42,447 bases of DNA from Candidatus Zixiibacteriota bacterium (lineage in GTDB: Bacteria; Zixibacteria; MSB-5A5; GN15; FEB-12). Each line of letters starts with the position of its first letter. The first letter of the stretch is position 1. The DNA lies in contig CP070824.1 in the NCBI GenBank assembly GCA_020344395.1, positions 2,069,502 to 2,111,948 on the forward strand, in the 5' to 3' direction. Positions 23,263 to 32,907 of the stretch are shown here, piece after piece. The position numbers were made by a program, and so were the translations under genes. Under the pieces are notes generated by a model that saw only the letters and a program-made list of their open reading frames with translations, was not told where the DNA came from and searched no databases.

Positions 23263-25120
23263 GGTCAGAACGTGACATGCGAATGTAAGTTGGACGACCG
23301 TGTGGACAGCTGTACCGATTCTCGCAGGCCAGAAGGGATCTGACCAGGGAAACAGCCTCCCGATCGGTCAGCCGGTCTCCGGCCATCACCGCCGAACGGC
23401 AGGCAATGGATTCAGCCATAGCCTTTTGCAGGTCATGGCCTCCTTTTCGAGAGGCGGCAATGTCGTCAATGATCGAGAGCACTGACTTCTCCGGAGATTT
23501 TTTAGACAGCACAGCCGGGACCGCTTCGATTCTGATGGTGCGCCCGCCAAAAGGAGACAGGGTGAAACCGCAGTCATTCAGAATCGACCTGGCTTCCTCA
23601 AATATGGCGAGTCGCTCGGGGGATACTTCGATCTGCACCGGGAGCAGCAGTTGCTGCGAAGCAAGGCCCGCCGAGGCTTCTATCCGACGTGAGATATCTT
23701 CAAAAAGGACCCGCTCGTGAGCTGTGTGCTGATCGACGATCAGCAGTTCGTCCGAACGCTGAAAAAGGAGATAAAGGTCAGCGAAGCATCCCAGCAGTCG
23801 CAGTTCACCGCTGCCGCTTTCCGGCAGAGCTTCCCGCCCCGGTGTCGTCAGGGCGGTCGTCTCGACCGGTTCTGAGAGAATCTCCCCGGTCGCTGTGTCG
23901 ACCCGGACAATCTTCTCTCCGGGCTTTAATCCCTTACCGGCTGATGCACTGTACAATTTTGAGAGAAATTCCTGATTTGATGCCGCCAGGTCACGGATCC
24001 CGGGTATTCGCGCGCTGTTTCCTTGGGAGATCGGCCGGTCAGCGTCGCGGGGTGCTCGAACGCCTTCAGGGTGCCCCGGCGAACCGGGCAATCGAACCTC
24101 CGGAATTATTCCATCCTGCTGCAGGGACTGTCTCACCAGACGGTACAGGGCATCGTGAATCTCCCGCTCTCGCGACAGCCTGACTTCGGTTTTGGCCGGG
24201 TGGACGTTGACATCGACTTCGGCCGGGTCAACGACCAGCAGCAGAGCACCCACCGGGAACTTGCCGCGCGGCATCAATTCTCCGTATCCGGCCACCAGGG
24301 CATGAGACAGCGACGGAGCCTGGACGAGACGTCCGTTCACGAATATGTACTGGGCTGATCGGTTACCGTACCCAAGCTCCGGCGGTCCGATCAGGCCCTC
24401 CAGCTTGACCGGCCCCAATTCTCCGCTGACCTGAATCATCGTCTTGCCGGGGGCGAGCAACGAGCCTGCGCGTGTCGCCAGATCCTGATCAGGCGGTTCC
24501 GCAAAAATCTGCCGTCCGTTTGAAGTAAAACTAAAGCCGGTGCGATAGGCGCCGATTGCCAGAGCCGTGCTAGCGCGTGAGATGTGACGCAGTTCGGTGC
24601 TCTCGGCCTTGAGGAACTTCCTGCGGGCTGGAGTATTAAAGAACAGATCTTCCACTTCGATCGACGTGCCGACAGGCGCCGCTACGGGCGCTTTGGACTG
24701 CAGAACACCACCCTCGAATATAATCTCGGTCCCGGTCTCTGACTCAGATGTTCGGGAAACCATCCGCATACGAGAAACCGAGGCAATAGACGGCAGGGCC
24801 TCTCCCCGGAACCCGTACGAGCGGATAGAATCCAGGTCGCGAAACTCAGATATTTTGGACGTGGCATGACGCGAGAATGCTATCTCAATCTGTTCGTCGG
24901 GTATGCCGCAGCCGTTGTCTACAACTTTGATCAGTTTGGTTCCGGACTTCTCGATGCTGATTTCTATCCGGTCGGCCCCGGCATCGAGTGAATTCTCGAC
25001 CAGTTCTTTCACCACTGATGACGGACGCTCAACCACTTCACCCGCTGCGATCTTGTTAACCAGCCTTTCCGGCAGTGGTCTGATCCAATAGCGTCCTTTT
25101 CGATCAGTGGGACGAGGCAT
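23237..25120 (-). CDS. mutL: DNA mismatch repair protein MutL (endonuclease type)
   Basis: 627 aa. GHKL ATPase domain at the N terminus: LVNKIAAGEVVERPSSVVKE, ENSLDAGA, VDNGCGIP and YGFRGEALPSIASVS. The C-terminal dimer/nuclease domain carries DQHTAHERVLFE (the DQHAxxExxxxE metal motif with Thr for the first Ala), ACRSAVMAGD and CPHGRPT, so this is the nicking type, as expected for a bacterium without MutH. It works with MutS to nick the new strand. The ATG shares one base with the mutS stop (TGATG), implying coupled translation. Confidence 0.96.
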   Translation of the reverse strand: MPRPTDRKGRYWIRPLPERLVNKIAAGEVVERPSSVVKELVENSLDAGADRIEISIEKSGTKLIKVVDNGCGIPDEQIEIAFSRHATSKISEFRDLDSIRSYGFRGEALPSIASVSRMRMVSRTSESETGTEIIFEGGVLQSKAPVAAPVGTSIEVEDLFFNTPARRKFLKAESTELRHISRASTALAIGAYRTGFSFTSNGRQIFAEPPDQDLATRAGSLLAPGKTMIQVSGELGPVKLEGLIGPPELGYGNRSAQYIFVNGRLVQAPSLSHALVAGYGELMPRGKFPVGALLLVVDPAEVDVNVHPAKTEVRLSREREIHDALYRLVRQSLQQDGIIPEVRLPGSPGHPEGVRAPRDADRPISQGNSARIPGIRDLAASNQEFLSKLYSASAGKGLKPGEKIVRVDTATGEILSEPVETTALTTPGREALPESGSGELRLLGCFADLYLLFQRSDELLIVDQHTAHERVLFEDISRRIEASAGLASQQLLLPVQIEVSPERLAIFEEARSILNDCGFTLSPFGGRTIRIEAVPAVLSKKSPEKSVLSIIDDIAASRKGGHDLQKAMAESIACRSAVMAGDRLTDREAVSLVRSLLACENRYSCPHGRPTYIRMSRSDLDRQFGRG

Positions 25121-27729
25121 CAGTCGGTGTCCTCTCTCAGTGAGCGGAGGAAATCAAAAGCCTCCACCGGCGTCATATTCTCCAGGTCAGCCTCACCGAG
25201 TTTCCGTTCGATTTCGGAAGGCTCGGTTTCAAACAGGGTGGGTTGCACCTTGGCATTGTAGATTTGCCTGCCCAACTCCGATTTTGCAAACTTCCCGGAT
25301 TCCAGCAGTCTCAGAATCTGCCTGGCCCTGGTCAGTGCTGCGCGCGGAAGGCCGGCCAGCCTGGCCACTTCTATCCCGTAAGAATCGTCACACCCGCCTT
25401 CCACGATCTTGTGAAGGAATACGACCTTCCCCTTGAACTCTTTGACAGCTACCTGAAAGTTGCGCACGTGCTTGAACAGGCCGGCCAGCCCGGTCAGCTC
25501 ATGAAAATGGGTGGCAAAAATCGTCCGTGAATTGTTGTGCTCGTTGATATACTCAACCACCGACCAGGCGACGGAGAGACCGTCAAAGGTTGAGGTCCCC
25601 CGTCCTACTTCATCAAGAAGAACAAGCGAACGTTCGGTGGCGTTGTTGAGGATATTGGCTGTCTCCACCATCTCCACCAGGAAGGTGGACTGGCCGCGGG
25701 CCAAGTTGTCGAGAGCCCCGACCCGGGTGAAGACCCGATCAACCAAGCCGATCTCAGCTCGGTCGGCCGGCACAAAAGAACCAATCTGGGCCAGAATCAC
25801 GATCAGACCAATCTGCCTGAGGTAGGTTGATTTCCCGGACATGTTCGGTCCGGTCAGAATGACGATGCGAGCCTGGTCGGTTCCCAGCTTCGCATCGTTG
25901 GCGACAAACGAGCCTGACGGCAGGACTGATTCGATGACAGGATGACGGCCACCTTCTATCACCAGGCGGTTGTCCTCGAACAACTCCGGTTTTACATACC
26001 CCTTGCGGACAGCCAGTTCGGCCAATGAAGAGACGAGGTCGATCTCGGCCAGCAGGTCGGCGGTACTGAGAATGTCTTCGATTGAATTGTCGAGACGTTC
26101 CAGCAGACCTCCGAACAATCGTTCCTCGAGACTGAATATTTTCTCCTCGGCGGCAAGAATCAGATCTTCCTTTTCTTTCAACTCTTCTGTGATGTACCGC
26201 TCGGCGTTCACCAGGGTTTGCTTCCTGATATAGTGGTCGGGAACAGCCTCTGCATGCACCTTCGTGACTTCCAGGTAGTATCCGAACACTTTGTTGAAAC
26301 CCACTTTGAGGCTGCTGATCCCCGTGCGCTCCCGTTCGACCTGCTGCAGTGAACCTATGTATTCTCTGGCCTCGCGAATTGAGTCATTCAGCCTGTCCAG
26401 TTCGTCGGAATAGCCACGCTTAAAAATGTTGCCTTTGTTAATGGTCAGCGGTGGTTCATCCACCAGGGCATCGTCGATCAGCCGAATGAGCTCGCGGCAC
26501 TCGGGCAGCGAGCCAGCCACAGATCGAAGGAGCGGGCTTTGACCGATGTCGAGATGCGAGCCGATCATCCGACCGACTTGCAGAGCGGTCTTGATGCTGG
26601 CCACCTGCCGCGGATTGATCTTGCCGATCCCCAGCCGGCCGGCCAGCCGTTCCAGGTCGGGCAGCTTCCGGGTTTCCTCTCTAATACTAAAGCATAAATC
26701 TCGACTCTTGACCAACTCGCTGACCCCGGAGAGACGAAACTCGATTTTGTCTTTTACCTTGTAAGGACTGAGCAGCGCTTTCTGGAGGCGCCTGGCCCCG
26801 GGCGGAGTGTGGCAGAGATTCACAATCGTGAACAGAGAGTGATCTTCTGAGTCGGACGACAAATTCTGAATGAGTTCCAGATTCCGGACAGTGTTGTAGT
26901 CCAGCGTCATCTGTTCAGTATCATCATGACAACTCAGACGGTTTATATGAGACAGCTTGTCCCGGTGATTCTCCTTCAGGTAACGAAGTATGGCCCCGGC
27001 TGCGGTGACCGCAAGGCGAGCCCCGTGCACACCGAAACCTTCCAGGGTGGAGGTCTCGAAATGCTGATTAAGCTCACGCTCTGCCGTCCGATAGTCGAAG
27101 TTCCACTGTTCAAATCCGGTCAGGCGCTCCGAGCCGGACTCAATTCCCAGAAGTTCTGCGACTTCATCCCTGTCTGTATCGGCGGGATAGACTATCTCAG
27201 CCGGGCCCGCAACTCTTATTCGTTCCAATATTTCAAGGCGGTCCCCCTGGTCGACCATGAATGAACCGGTAGATAGATCCAGCACAGCCATCCCCAGCCC
27301 CTTGCCGTTAAACCCGCACACCGCAGCCAGACAGCCGGGTGATTGGATGGCGGCAGGGTCGCCGATAGTGGCCGTACCGGGCGTGAGAATCTCTACGATC
27401 TCTCTCTTAACCAGACCTTTGGCCAGCTTTGGGTCTTCAGCCTGCTCAACCACGACGACTTTCTCTCCGGCCGTGAGGAGCCGGGCGAGATACTTGTCCG
27501 CCGCATGGTAGGGTACACCGGCTAAAGGTATTCGTTCACTTCTGCCGTGGGCGCGAGAGGTGAGAGCAATCTCCAGAATCGGAGCAGCTCTGACGGCGTC
27601 GTCGCCGAACATCTCGTAGAAATCCCCCATGCGAAAGAAAAGGATTTTGTCGGGATGCTCTTGTTTGATGGCATGAAACTGACGCATCAAAGGCGTGATA
27701 TTGTCGGGCTTGCCGCCTTTTGTCTTCAT
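25120..27729 (-). CDS. mutS: DNA mismatch repair protein MutS
   Basis: 869 aa, full length for MutS1. Mismatch-contact motif FFRMGDFYEMFGDDA (Phe-x-Glu) near residues 30-45; connector, lever and clamp domains (with REYIGSLQQVERERTGISSL); ATPase domain with Walker A TGPNMSGKSTYLRQ, Walker B SLVLLDEVGRGTSTFDGLS and ATHFHEL; and the C-terminal helix-turn-helix dimer segment. It recognises mispairs and small loops and recruits MutL. The ATG overlaps the stop of the SPOR gene by four bases (ATGA). The C-terminal region ends with EAFDFLRSLRED, a short beta-clamp/tetramer-type tail. Confidence 0.97.
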   Translation of the reverse strand: MKTKGGKPDNITPLMRQFHAIKQEHPDKILFFRMGDFYEMFGDDAVRAAPILEIALTSRAHGRSERIPLAGVPYHAADKYLARLLTAGEKVVVVEQAEDPKLAKGLVKREIVEILTPGTATIGDPAAIQSPGCLAAVCGFNGKGLGMAVLDLSTGSFMVDQGDRLEILERIRVAGPAEIVYPADTDRDEVAELLGIESGSERLTGFEQWNFDYRTAERELNQHFETSTLEGFGVHGARLAVTAAGAILRYLKENHRDKLSHINRLSCHDDTEQMTLDYNTVRNLELIQNLSSDSEDHSLFTIVNLCHTPPGARRLQKALLSPYKVKDKIEFRLSGVSELVKSRDLCFSIREETRKLPDLERLAGRLGIGKINPRQVASIKTALQVGRMIGSHLDIGQSPLLRSVAGSLPECRELIRLIDDALVDEPPLTINKGNIFKRGYSDELDRLNDSIREAREYIGSLQQVERERTGISSLKVGFNKVFGYYLEVTKVHAEAVPDHYIRKQTLVNAERYITEELKEKEDLILAAEEKIFSLEERLFGGLLERLDNSIEDILSTADLLAEIDLVSSLAELAVRKGYVKPELFEDNRLVIEGGRHPVIESVLPSGSFVANDAKLGTDQARIVILTGPNMSGKSTYLRQIGLIVILAQIGSFVPADRAEIGLVDRVFTRVGALDNLARGQSTFLVEMVETANILNNATERSLVLLDEVGRGTSTFDGLSVAWSVVEYINEHNNSRTIFATHFHELTGLAGLFKHVRNFQVAVKEFKGKVVFLHKIVEGGCDDSYGIEVARLAGLPRAALTRARQILRLLESGKFAKSELGRQIYNAKVQPTLFETEPSEIERKLGEADLENMTPVEAFDFLRSLREDTD

Positions 27730-28736
27730 CGCGCCACGACCTGGTACGCTTCGCCGTGGGTGGTCTCCAACTGCGACTTGAATTGACGGGCAGCTTCGAA
27801 GGTGTCAAATCGGCCTATGTACACAACCCGGTACTTCTTTCCGGAGATAGTCTTGGACTTGATATCGATTTTGTGGTCGTACGCTTTAAATTTGTCGGCC
27901 TGGCGCCTGGCGTTGCCCCGGCTGGAAAAAACCCCGACCTGAATCGAATAGTAGGTACCTGTGATGGCCTCAGCTCTCGAGTCCGACGATACCTGGTCAG
28001 AAAGACCGCCAAGCTGTTCTACCAGATCGTCCAGCCCGACCGCAGACGGGTACGCCTCGCGGAGAAGGTTATAGAAGAAAACGGCATCATCCGGTCTCTT
28101 GCGTTCAACAGCATCCACTCCGAGCAGGTAAAGGGCCAGCGGCACCGCCTCACCGGACTTCTCTCGCGAGAGCGAACGCAGAAGCGTATTTGCGCCGTGA
28201 TTCTTGTTACTTTCACGGAGCGCCCGTGCTTTGTCGATTTTCCCCCACTGAGCGTCCTTTCCATCGGCCGTCCGAAGCAGGTATCTGTCGGCCTGTCGGA
28301 TGGCGGCTTCCTGGTCATCGGATAGTTGTTCGACCAGTATTCCGATGCGTCTCATCTGGGACTCGTAGCGGCCGCCCTCCCACCGGGACAGATACTCTCC
28401 TACCAGTTCGGACAGACGGTTGCTGTTTCCGGCAAGAAGGTAGTACTGGGCCAACCTGAAATATATCAGTTCATGATACCTGCCCGGGACGGACGCATTC
28501 AGGGCGGCCTCCATCAACCGGGCCGATTCGACTCCGTCCGTTTCCACCAGCGATTGGCAAAATATCACCCGTCCGTCACGCGTAGCCGCATTGCTATAAA
28601 CAGAAAGAGAATCCCGGGCCTCTTGGAGCTTTCCTCTTTGAATGAGGCCGTAAAGTTCCTCAGCCGGGGCTCCCTGGTACAGACCCAGGCTAAGAATGAT
28701 CAATATTACCAGTTGCCTCGCCATGATTGTAATCAC
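27726..28736 (-). CDS. Exported TPR-like protein with a C-terminal SPOR domain
   Basis: 336 aa from the first start (an ATG four codons in, 28724, is also possible); neither has a clear RBS. A signal peptide (ARQLVILIILSLGLYQGAPA) is followed by helical repeats like Sel1/TPR (about 25-240) and a SPOR domain at about 258-336: YYSIQVGVFSSRGNARRQAD ... KYRVVYIGRFDTFEAARQFK. SPOR domains bind denuded glycan strands at the septum, so the protein is probably periplasmic and linked to division or wall remodelling. It sits between lapB and mutS, overlapping mutS by 4 nt; the association with mismatch repair is operonic only. Confidence 0.82.
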   Translation of the reverse strand: MITIMARQLVILIILSLGLYQGAPAEELYGLIQRGKLQEARDSLSVYSNAATRDGRVIFCQSLVETDGVESARLMEAALNASVPGRYHELIYFRLAQYYLLAGNSNRLSELVGEYLSRWEGGRYESQMRRIGILVEQLSDDQEAAIRQADRYLLRTADGKDAQWGKIDKARALRESNKNHGANTLLRSLSREKSGEAVPLALYLLGVDAVERKRPDDAVFFYNLLREAYPSAVGLDDLVEQLGGLSDQVSSDSRAEAITGTYYSIQVGVFSSRGNARRQADKFKAYDHKIDIKSKTISGKKYRVVYIGRFDTFEAARQFKSQLETTHGEAYQVVAR

Positions 28737-28757
28737 AAATGCAGCGAGCGGAGCAAA

Positions 28758-29852
28758 CTAAGCACCGACCGCCGTACCGTCAGCCGGTCTCTCGACACCG
28801 GTCTCTCTCTGAACTTCGAGCCTGCGCTCCATCGATCGCAGTAAACCGCCGATCTTCTTGCTGTCCCCCTTTTCGAGGTATATTCTGACGAGTTCCAGAA
28901 CCGACCGGAAGTCAGCAGGATAATCGTCCACTACTTTTTCCAGTATCTCGACTGAGGCGGACAGATCGCCTTTCTTTTCGTGGAACTCTGCGAGGGTGCG
29001 ACGACCTTCGATGTTCTTCGGGTCATGCTCCAGAATCGTATTACAGATGCCCACTATATCCCCAAAGCGACCCAGATCAAAGAGCGTTTTCTTCAGACGT
29101 TCAATGACGACATGCCCCTTTTCCGGAACCGCTGTGATCAACTTTGTCCAGTAATTTGCAGCGTCCTCGAAGCGTTCCTCCTCGGCGTAAGAGTCACCGA
29201 TATACAGGTACGCCTGCACGCAGGAAGGATCGAGACCTATGGCCTCCTTAAGGACAATGCGAGACTTGTGGTATTCCCTTTTTTTGAGCAACTCCCTTCC
29301 CAACTCCACCTTGAAACGGGCAAGGGGCTTCTTTGATTTGTCCGCCTGAAGTTTCAGTATCTGGCTTGCAGTATTGTAGGCCGCTTCCCAATTCTGGCTC
29401 TTCTCCTGCAGACCAAGCAGCGTGGTGTTGGCCCAGCGATCCCGCGAATCTAGTTTTATCATCTCGGCCAAAGCCTGTTCCGCGGTGGTTGGCTCTCCGG
29501 CAGCGATGTAATCGAGGGCAAGCTGCTTGAGAATCTGCGCCTTGACCTGCCGTGACAGGCCTGATCTCAGGGTCAGATCCTTGTGCACCTGCAATGCAAG
29601 ATTGGCCCGGCCGTTTTCCCGCAGAATCTGCCCCAGACGAAGATAGGCGTCGATATTATCGGTGTCCTCAGCCACAACCTGTCGCAACCTGCCGAATGCG
29701 GATTCCTGCTTGCCATCCAGTAAATCAATCAGGGCCTGAACGTAAGTCGATGACTCGGAGGCCCGGCGCCTGGCGGTGAAACGCTCATAGCCCAGGTAAA
29801 AGGCGACGGCGCCGAAAAACAGGGCCAGCAAGGCCAGAATGTATTCTATCAT
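28758..29852 (-). CDS. lapB: LapB/YciM-like TPR protein without the rubredoxin tail
   Basis: 364 aa. An N-terminal membrane anchor (about 3-22, IEYILALLALFFGAVAFYLG) then eight or so TPRs, including QALIDLLDGKQESAFGRL, IDAYLRLGQILRENGRANLA, KSRIVLKEAIGLDPSCVQAY and DAANYWTKL. This matches LapB, which in E. coli docks at the inner membrane and controls LPS assembly by handing LpxC to FtsH. The C-terminal rubredoxin-like CxxC...CxxC metal domain that is essential in E. coli LapB is absent; the protein ends in a charged tail. It overlaps lapA by 4 nt, supporting the pair. RBS AAGGAA sits about 9 nt before its ATG. Confidence 0.8.
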   Translation of the reverse strand: MIEYILALLALFFGAVAFYLGYERFTARRRASESSTYVQALIDLLDGKQESAFGRLRQVVAEDTDNIDAYLRLGQILRENGRANLALQVHKDLTLRSGLSRQVKAQILKQLALDYIAAGEPTTAEQALAEMIKLDSRDRWANTTLLGLQEKSQNWEAAYNTASQILKLQADKSKKPLARFKVELGRELLKKREYHKSRIVLKEAIGLDPSCVQAYLYIGDSYAEEERFEDAANYWTKLITAVPEKGHVVIERLKKTLFDLGRFGDIVGICNTILEHDPKNIEGRRTLAEFHEKKGDLSASVEILEKVVDDYPADFRSVLELVRIYLEKGDSKKIGGLLRSMERRLEVQRETGVERPADGTAVGA

Positions 29853-30223
29853 TGATCAGGTTCCTTGCCCAACGACACCTGCTCCTGATCGGCTTTCATG
29901 TCCAGTCCTTTAAGAAGATCCGCTGATTCTTCGATCGTGCGGTTGCGCAGGATTGTCACCTCGTTCTCGAGCGAACGTATTCGTTTACGCGCTGTTCTCA
30001 GTTGGTAGGATTGTCCAATGTAGCCGATCAAGAACAAGAAGGCCGACAGCAGAACTCCTGCGGCCAGGGACCAGAAGACGATCTCAGCAAGGGCGACGTT
30101 GTGGAATTTCCCATCTGCGAACGGCTCCTTGTTCACATTGACCCGTTCGTCCGCATTGTTGAGACTGAAAATCATAAAGCAGATGGCTAATACAATTACG
30201 AACAAAAACGCTGCAATTCGCAC
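29849..30223 (-). CDS. lapA: LapA-like (DUF1049) membrane protein
   Basis: 124 aa from a GTG with GGGAGG upstream. Two membrane segments (about 3-20, FLFVIVLAICFMIFSLNNAD, and about 47-70, EIVFWSLAAGVLLSAFLFLI) followed by a coiled coil (about 78-105, ARKRIRSLENEVTILRN) match LapA/YciS (DUF1049), the small partner of LapB. The E. coli protein is about 100 aa; the extra 20 residues are a charged tail. It is the start of the operon that continues to miaA or is joined to the 30299-30982 gene 75 nt upstream. Confidence 0.82.
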   Translation of the reverse strand: MRIAAFLFVIVLAICFMIFSLNNADERVNVNKEPFADGKFHNVALAEIVFWSLAAGVLLSAFLFLIGYIGQSYQLRTARKRIRSLENEVTILRNRTIEESADLLKGLDMKADQEQVSLGKEPDQ

Positions 30224-30298
30224 GTTACCTCCCGGGAGACTTCAACCGCATGATAAACCAGTTTAACTGCTGGTTATGTCTGGGTCCTCCTCTCAAGC

Positions 30299-30982
30299 TT
30301 AAGTCTCGGGTTCTTCTTCGGTTTCTGGCCACTTCAGGCTGGCCATTATTGTGCCGGCCTCGGTCAGGATTGACTGGAAGAAGTCGTATTCACAGAAGAG
30401 GCCCGCGACCACAATGACATCACCATGCTTGACCGCAAAAATCGCTCCACCATATTCTCCCTTTTTCCTCTCTCCTCCGGCTGCACTGGGCGACGCCTGT
30501 ATCTCGATGGTATAGGGTGCCTTGGCCTTCCATACCGTGCCGCGCTCACCTCCAGCCTCAAAGCTGCCACGGCCAACAGGGATAATCTCGTTTTGATTGA
30601 GGATGTCGAACTCTTTTAGAATCTCTTTCTTCTGATCGGATTTGTATGTCTCAGACCTCAGAGAATCCAGAAAAGGGTGAATGCCCATGGTGCTCGTGTC
30701 AGCAAAAACCACGAGCCTCGGAAACTGAGTATATTCCTTTGCGTCCTGGAAGTGGGCTGGGATGGCCGGCTTTTTCTGAGTGAAGACAACACGGATATGA
30801 TTGTCCTGTTTTTCCTTGAATGTCTTGGCTTTCCAGTTTTCATGCAGGGCCAGCGAAAACGCAGACTCGTTGTCAAGGTACTTACCGTCTTTGACTTTGC
30901 CGGTCTTGGGACGCTTTCTGCCGGCCTCGACGGCCGGAACAGCCAATATCAAAACCAGCAGTACTGATATAAATCGTCTCAT
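30299..30982 (-). CDS. Hypothetical exported protein
   Basis: 227 aa with a short signal peptide MRRFISVLLVLILAVPAVEA and GAGGTG before the ATG. After a basic linker there is one soluble domain (about 35-220) with SAFSLALHENWKAKTFK and, near the end, VKHGDVIVVAGLFCEYDFFQ; the last ~10 residues are acidic (PETEEEPET). The opening FSLALHENWKAKTFK is reminiscent of the small PsbP/DUF1795 lipoprotein-like folds, but I cannot assign a family. It precedes lapA by 75 nt and has its own promoter, so it may head the lapA-miaA transcript. Confidence 0.6.
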   Translation of the reverse strand: MRRFISVLLVLILAVPAVEAGRKRPKTGKVKDGKYLDNESAFSLALHENWKAKTFKEKQDNHIRVVFTQKKPAIPAHFQDAKEYTQFPRLVVFADTSTMGIHPFLDSLRSETYKSDQKKEILKEFDILNQNEIIPVGRGSFEAGGERGTVWKAKAPYTIEIQASPSAAGGERKKGEYGGAIFAVKHGDVIVVAGLFCEYDFFQSILTEAGTIMASLKWPETEEEPET

Positions 30983-31022
30983 TTTTCACCTCGCTATTTA
31001 TAGCAATAGTCACCATTACTAA

Positions 31023-31050
31023 GTTTTATCCTTATACCACGGATAGTCAA
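31023..31050 (-). promoter_or_regulatory. Candidate sigma-70 promoter before the 30299-30982 gene
   Basis: Minus strand: -35 TTGACT (31045-31050), 16-nt spacer, -10 TAAAAC (31023-31028). Predicted leader is about 33 nt. The rest of 30983-31197, between the two genes, holds no gene that I can see. Confidence 0.4.
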
Positions 31051-31197
31051 GCATTTATTCCGAAAGATACATCTTCATCTGAGAACTGAGAACCCGGCCG
31101 GCAAGGACATTATAGCGGCGGTCGGGGGCTTAAACCTGGTTCCGCCCGGATGTCACGCGGGGGGCTGCTGTCCTGGTGCTAATTCTGAAAAACGCTG

Positions 31198-32064
31198 TCA
31201 GTTTCTTTCAAACCCGATCTTCTGGCGCGTTACATATTTGATGTAGTCGGCCATGGTAGCGAACTCGAATTCATCGAGCAATCGACCGAGTTTTGCCATC
31301 AGGGTTGAGGTGGAACCATACGTTCGAAACTTCTGTATCGCCGACAGACCCTTGACACGCGGAGAAGAAGGATCCGTTTCCCACGGATGTATATAGACTA
31401 TGGCCGGCCGATCCAGGCTGTTCAGTTTCCTGATCATACTGCTGGAGTACCAGTACGGAGAATGACGGAGATATCCGCCGCCTCCGACCGGCAAATTCCG
31501 ACCTAAGATCCTGATGGTGGAAGCCGGCATCTCGTAGAGAAATCCGCCGTCCTTCAGCGCCATCCGGAATAATTGCCTGGGACCGTCCGGCATACCGTAG
31601 AGGTCGTGCTTGATCGGAAAGATGGAACTATCGTATTGAAAACCGAGATCAGCGAGAATCTCGAAGGCCCAGCCGATCGACGAGTCAATCGACCAACTCG
31701 GTGCTCGGTACCCCGTGGGGCGAAAGCCAACCGCGGCGTGGATGGCAGCCAAGGCCCTCTCGGTATCCCTGCGAAAGTCCTCTGGAGTCATGTCAGTTAC
31801 CTTCGTATGCCGATAACTGTGACAGCCGATTTCGTGACCGGCGGCGTTTATTTCTCCGATCAATTCGGGATGCTGTTCTGCGACCCAGCCGAGCACGAAC
31901 CAGGTGGCCCGAGCATCTTTGCGATCGAAGAGGCGGAGCAGACGCCTGGCGTTAGTGACTACTGTTGAGGTCAGGTTCGGCCATTCCTCAAACGGGAATC
32001 GGCGGGACAGAGCCTCTGCCACAAACCATTCTTCAAGGTCGACTGTTATTACGTTCAGTTGCAT
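31198..32064 (-). CDS. Polysaccharide deacetylase (DUF3473-type)
   Basis: 288 aa cytoplasmic-looking NodB-fold enzyme. The catalytic Asp pair is in NVITVDLEEWF, the metal site is GHEIGCHSYRHTKV (HxxxH), with TGYRAPSWSID in the middle and IVYIHPWE near the end. The C-terminal region (about 165-285, with SPYWYSSSMIRKLNSLDRPA) is the DUF3473 extension typical of deacetylases in XrtA/PEP-CTERM exopolysaccharide loci. It removes acetyl groups from GlcNAc-type polymers. The partners upstream (kinase, TPR, Wza-like) suit an exported polysaccharide; no exosortase or glycosyltransferase is in this window. Confidence 0.88.
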   Translation of the reverse strand: MQLNVITVDLEEWFVAEALSRRFPFEEWPNLTSTVVTNARRLLRLFDRKDARATWFVLGWVAEQHPELIGEINAAGHEIGCHSYRHTKVTDMTPEDFRRDTERALAAIHAAVGFRPTGYRAPSWSIDSSIGWAFEILADLGFQYDSSIFPIKHDLYGMPDGPRQLFRMALKDGGFLYEMPASTIRILGRNLPVGGGGYLRHSPYWYSSSMIRKLNSLDRPAIVYIHPWETDPSSPRVKGLSAIQKFRTYGSTSTLMAKLGRLLDEFEFATMADYIKYVTRQKIGFERN

Positions 32065-32087
32065 GGCCGTTAATATGGCCGAAAGTA

Positions 32088-32897
32088 TTATCGGCGAGGA
32101 GACTTGTCGGCATCCGGCCGGTCGATGGAAGTCGTAGTTTTCTCCGCCGACCTTTTCTTCCGGGAACCCCCGCCGGATTGTCGAGCGGTTTTCCCCCCGT
32201 CAGCGCGATCGATACTGTATTCGTAGCTGTAATGGCTGCTATCATAATAGGCTGGCAGGCTGCCGGTCAGGTTATTTAACACGGTACCGAGCAGTTTATC
32301 ACCATTGCTTCTCAGTATATCGAGCGCCCGAAGCACGACCTCGCGCGGCGTTGCACCCGCTTTGACGACCATCAGGACACCGTCGACTGCCGAGGCCAGC
32401 AGCATTGGATCTGACACCGGGATCACCGGGGGGCTGTCCACCAGTACTAGATCATAGTAAAGCTTGAGGCTGGAAAGAAAATCGCCTATCGAACCGATAT
32501 CGAGAATATCACCTACGGGGAATCGCGTCAGTCCGGCTGTCACGAGGTCAAGTTTGTCAAGGCTGGTCTTCTTGGTCACTGTCTTGGCCGTTTGCCCTGC
32601 CGCGAGAATATCGGACATCCCCATCTGCTTCGGTACGTTTAAGAGGGTGTGAAGATTCGGGCGACGGAGGTCGCAGTCTACCAGGATCGTTCTGATTCCC
32701 TTCTGAGCGGCCACCACGCCCAGCACGGCGCACACTGTCGACTTCCCTTCCGCCAGCAAGGCCGAGGTTATCAAAATCGATTTAAGTTCCTCTCTGTCCC
32801 GGGGTTGTCTCAAGCGATGCAGAAGGCGACGAAACTCTGTGAGAAAAGGCGCATCGGAATTGCAGTACTCGACTATAGAAACGGGGGTGTGAGCCAT
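32088..32897 (-). CDS. CpsD/CapB-like tyrosine-protein kinase (BY-kinase)
   Basis: 269 aa. Walker A SALLAEGKSTVCAVL, A' TILVDCDLRRPNLHTLL and Walker B YDLVLVDSPPVIPVSD define the bacterial tyrosine kinase domain (about 35-225). Downstream of the domain is a Tyr cluster AYYDSSHYSYEYS, the expected autophosphorylation site, and a basic tail. The Wzc-type membrane domain is absent, so it needs a separate adaptor; none is evident here. It controls polymer length and export by phosphorylation cycles. It lies 23 nt before the deacetylase. Confidence 0.88.
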   Translation of the reverse strand: MAHTPVSIVEYCNSDAPFLTEFRRLLHRLRQPRDREELKSILITSALLAEGKSTVCAVLGVVAAQKGIRTILVDCDLRRPNLHTLLNVPKQMGMSDILAAGQTAKTVTKKTSLDKLDLVTAGLTRFPVGDILDIGSIGDFLSSLKLYYDLVLVDSPPVIPVSDPMLLASAVDGVLMVVKAGATPREVVLRALDILRSNGDKLLGTVLNNLTGSLPAYYDSSHYSYEYSIDRADGGKTARQSGGGSRKKRSAEKTTTSIDRPDADKSPRR

Positions 32898-32907
32898 GCT
32901 GGACTGC

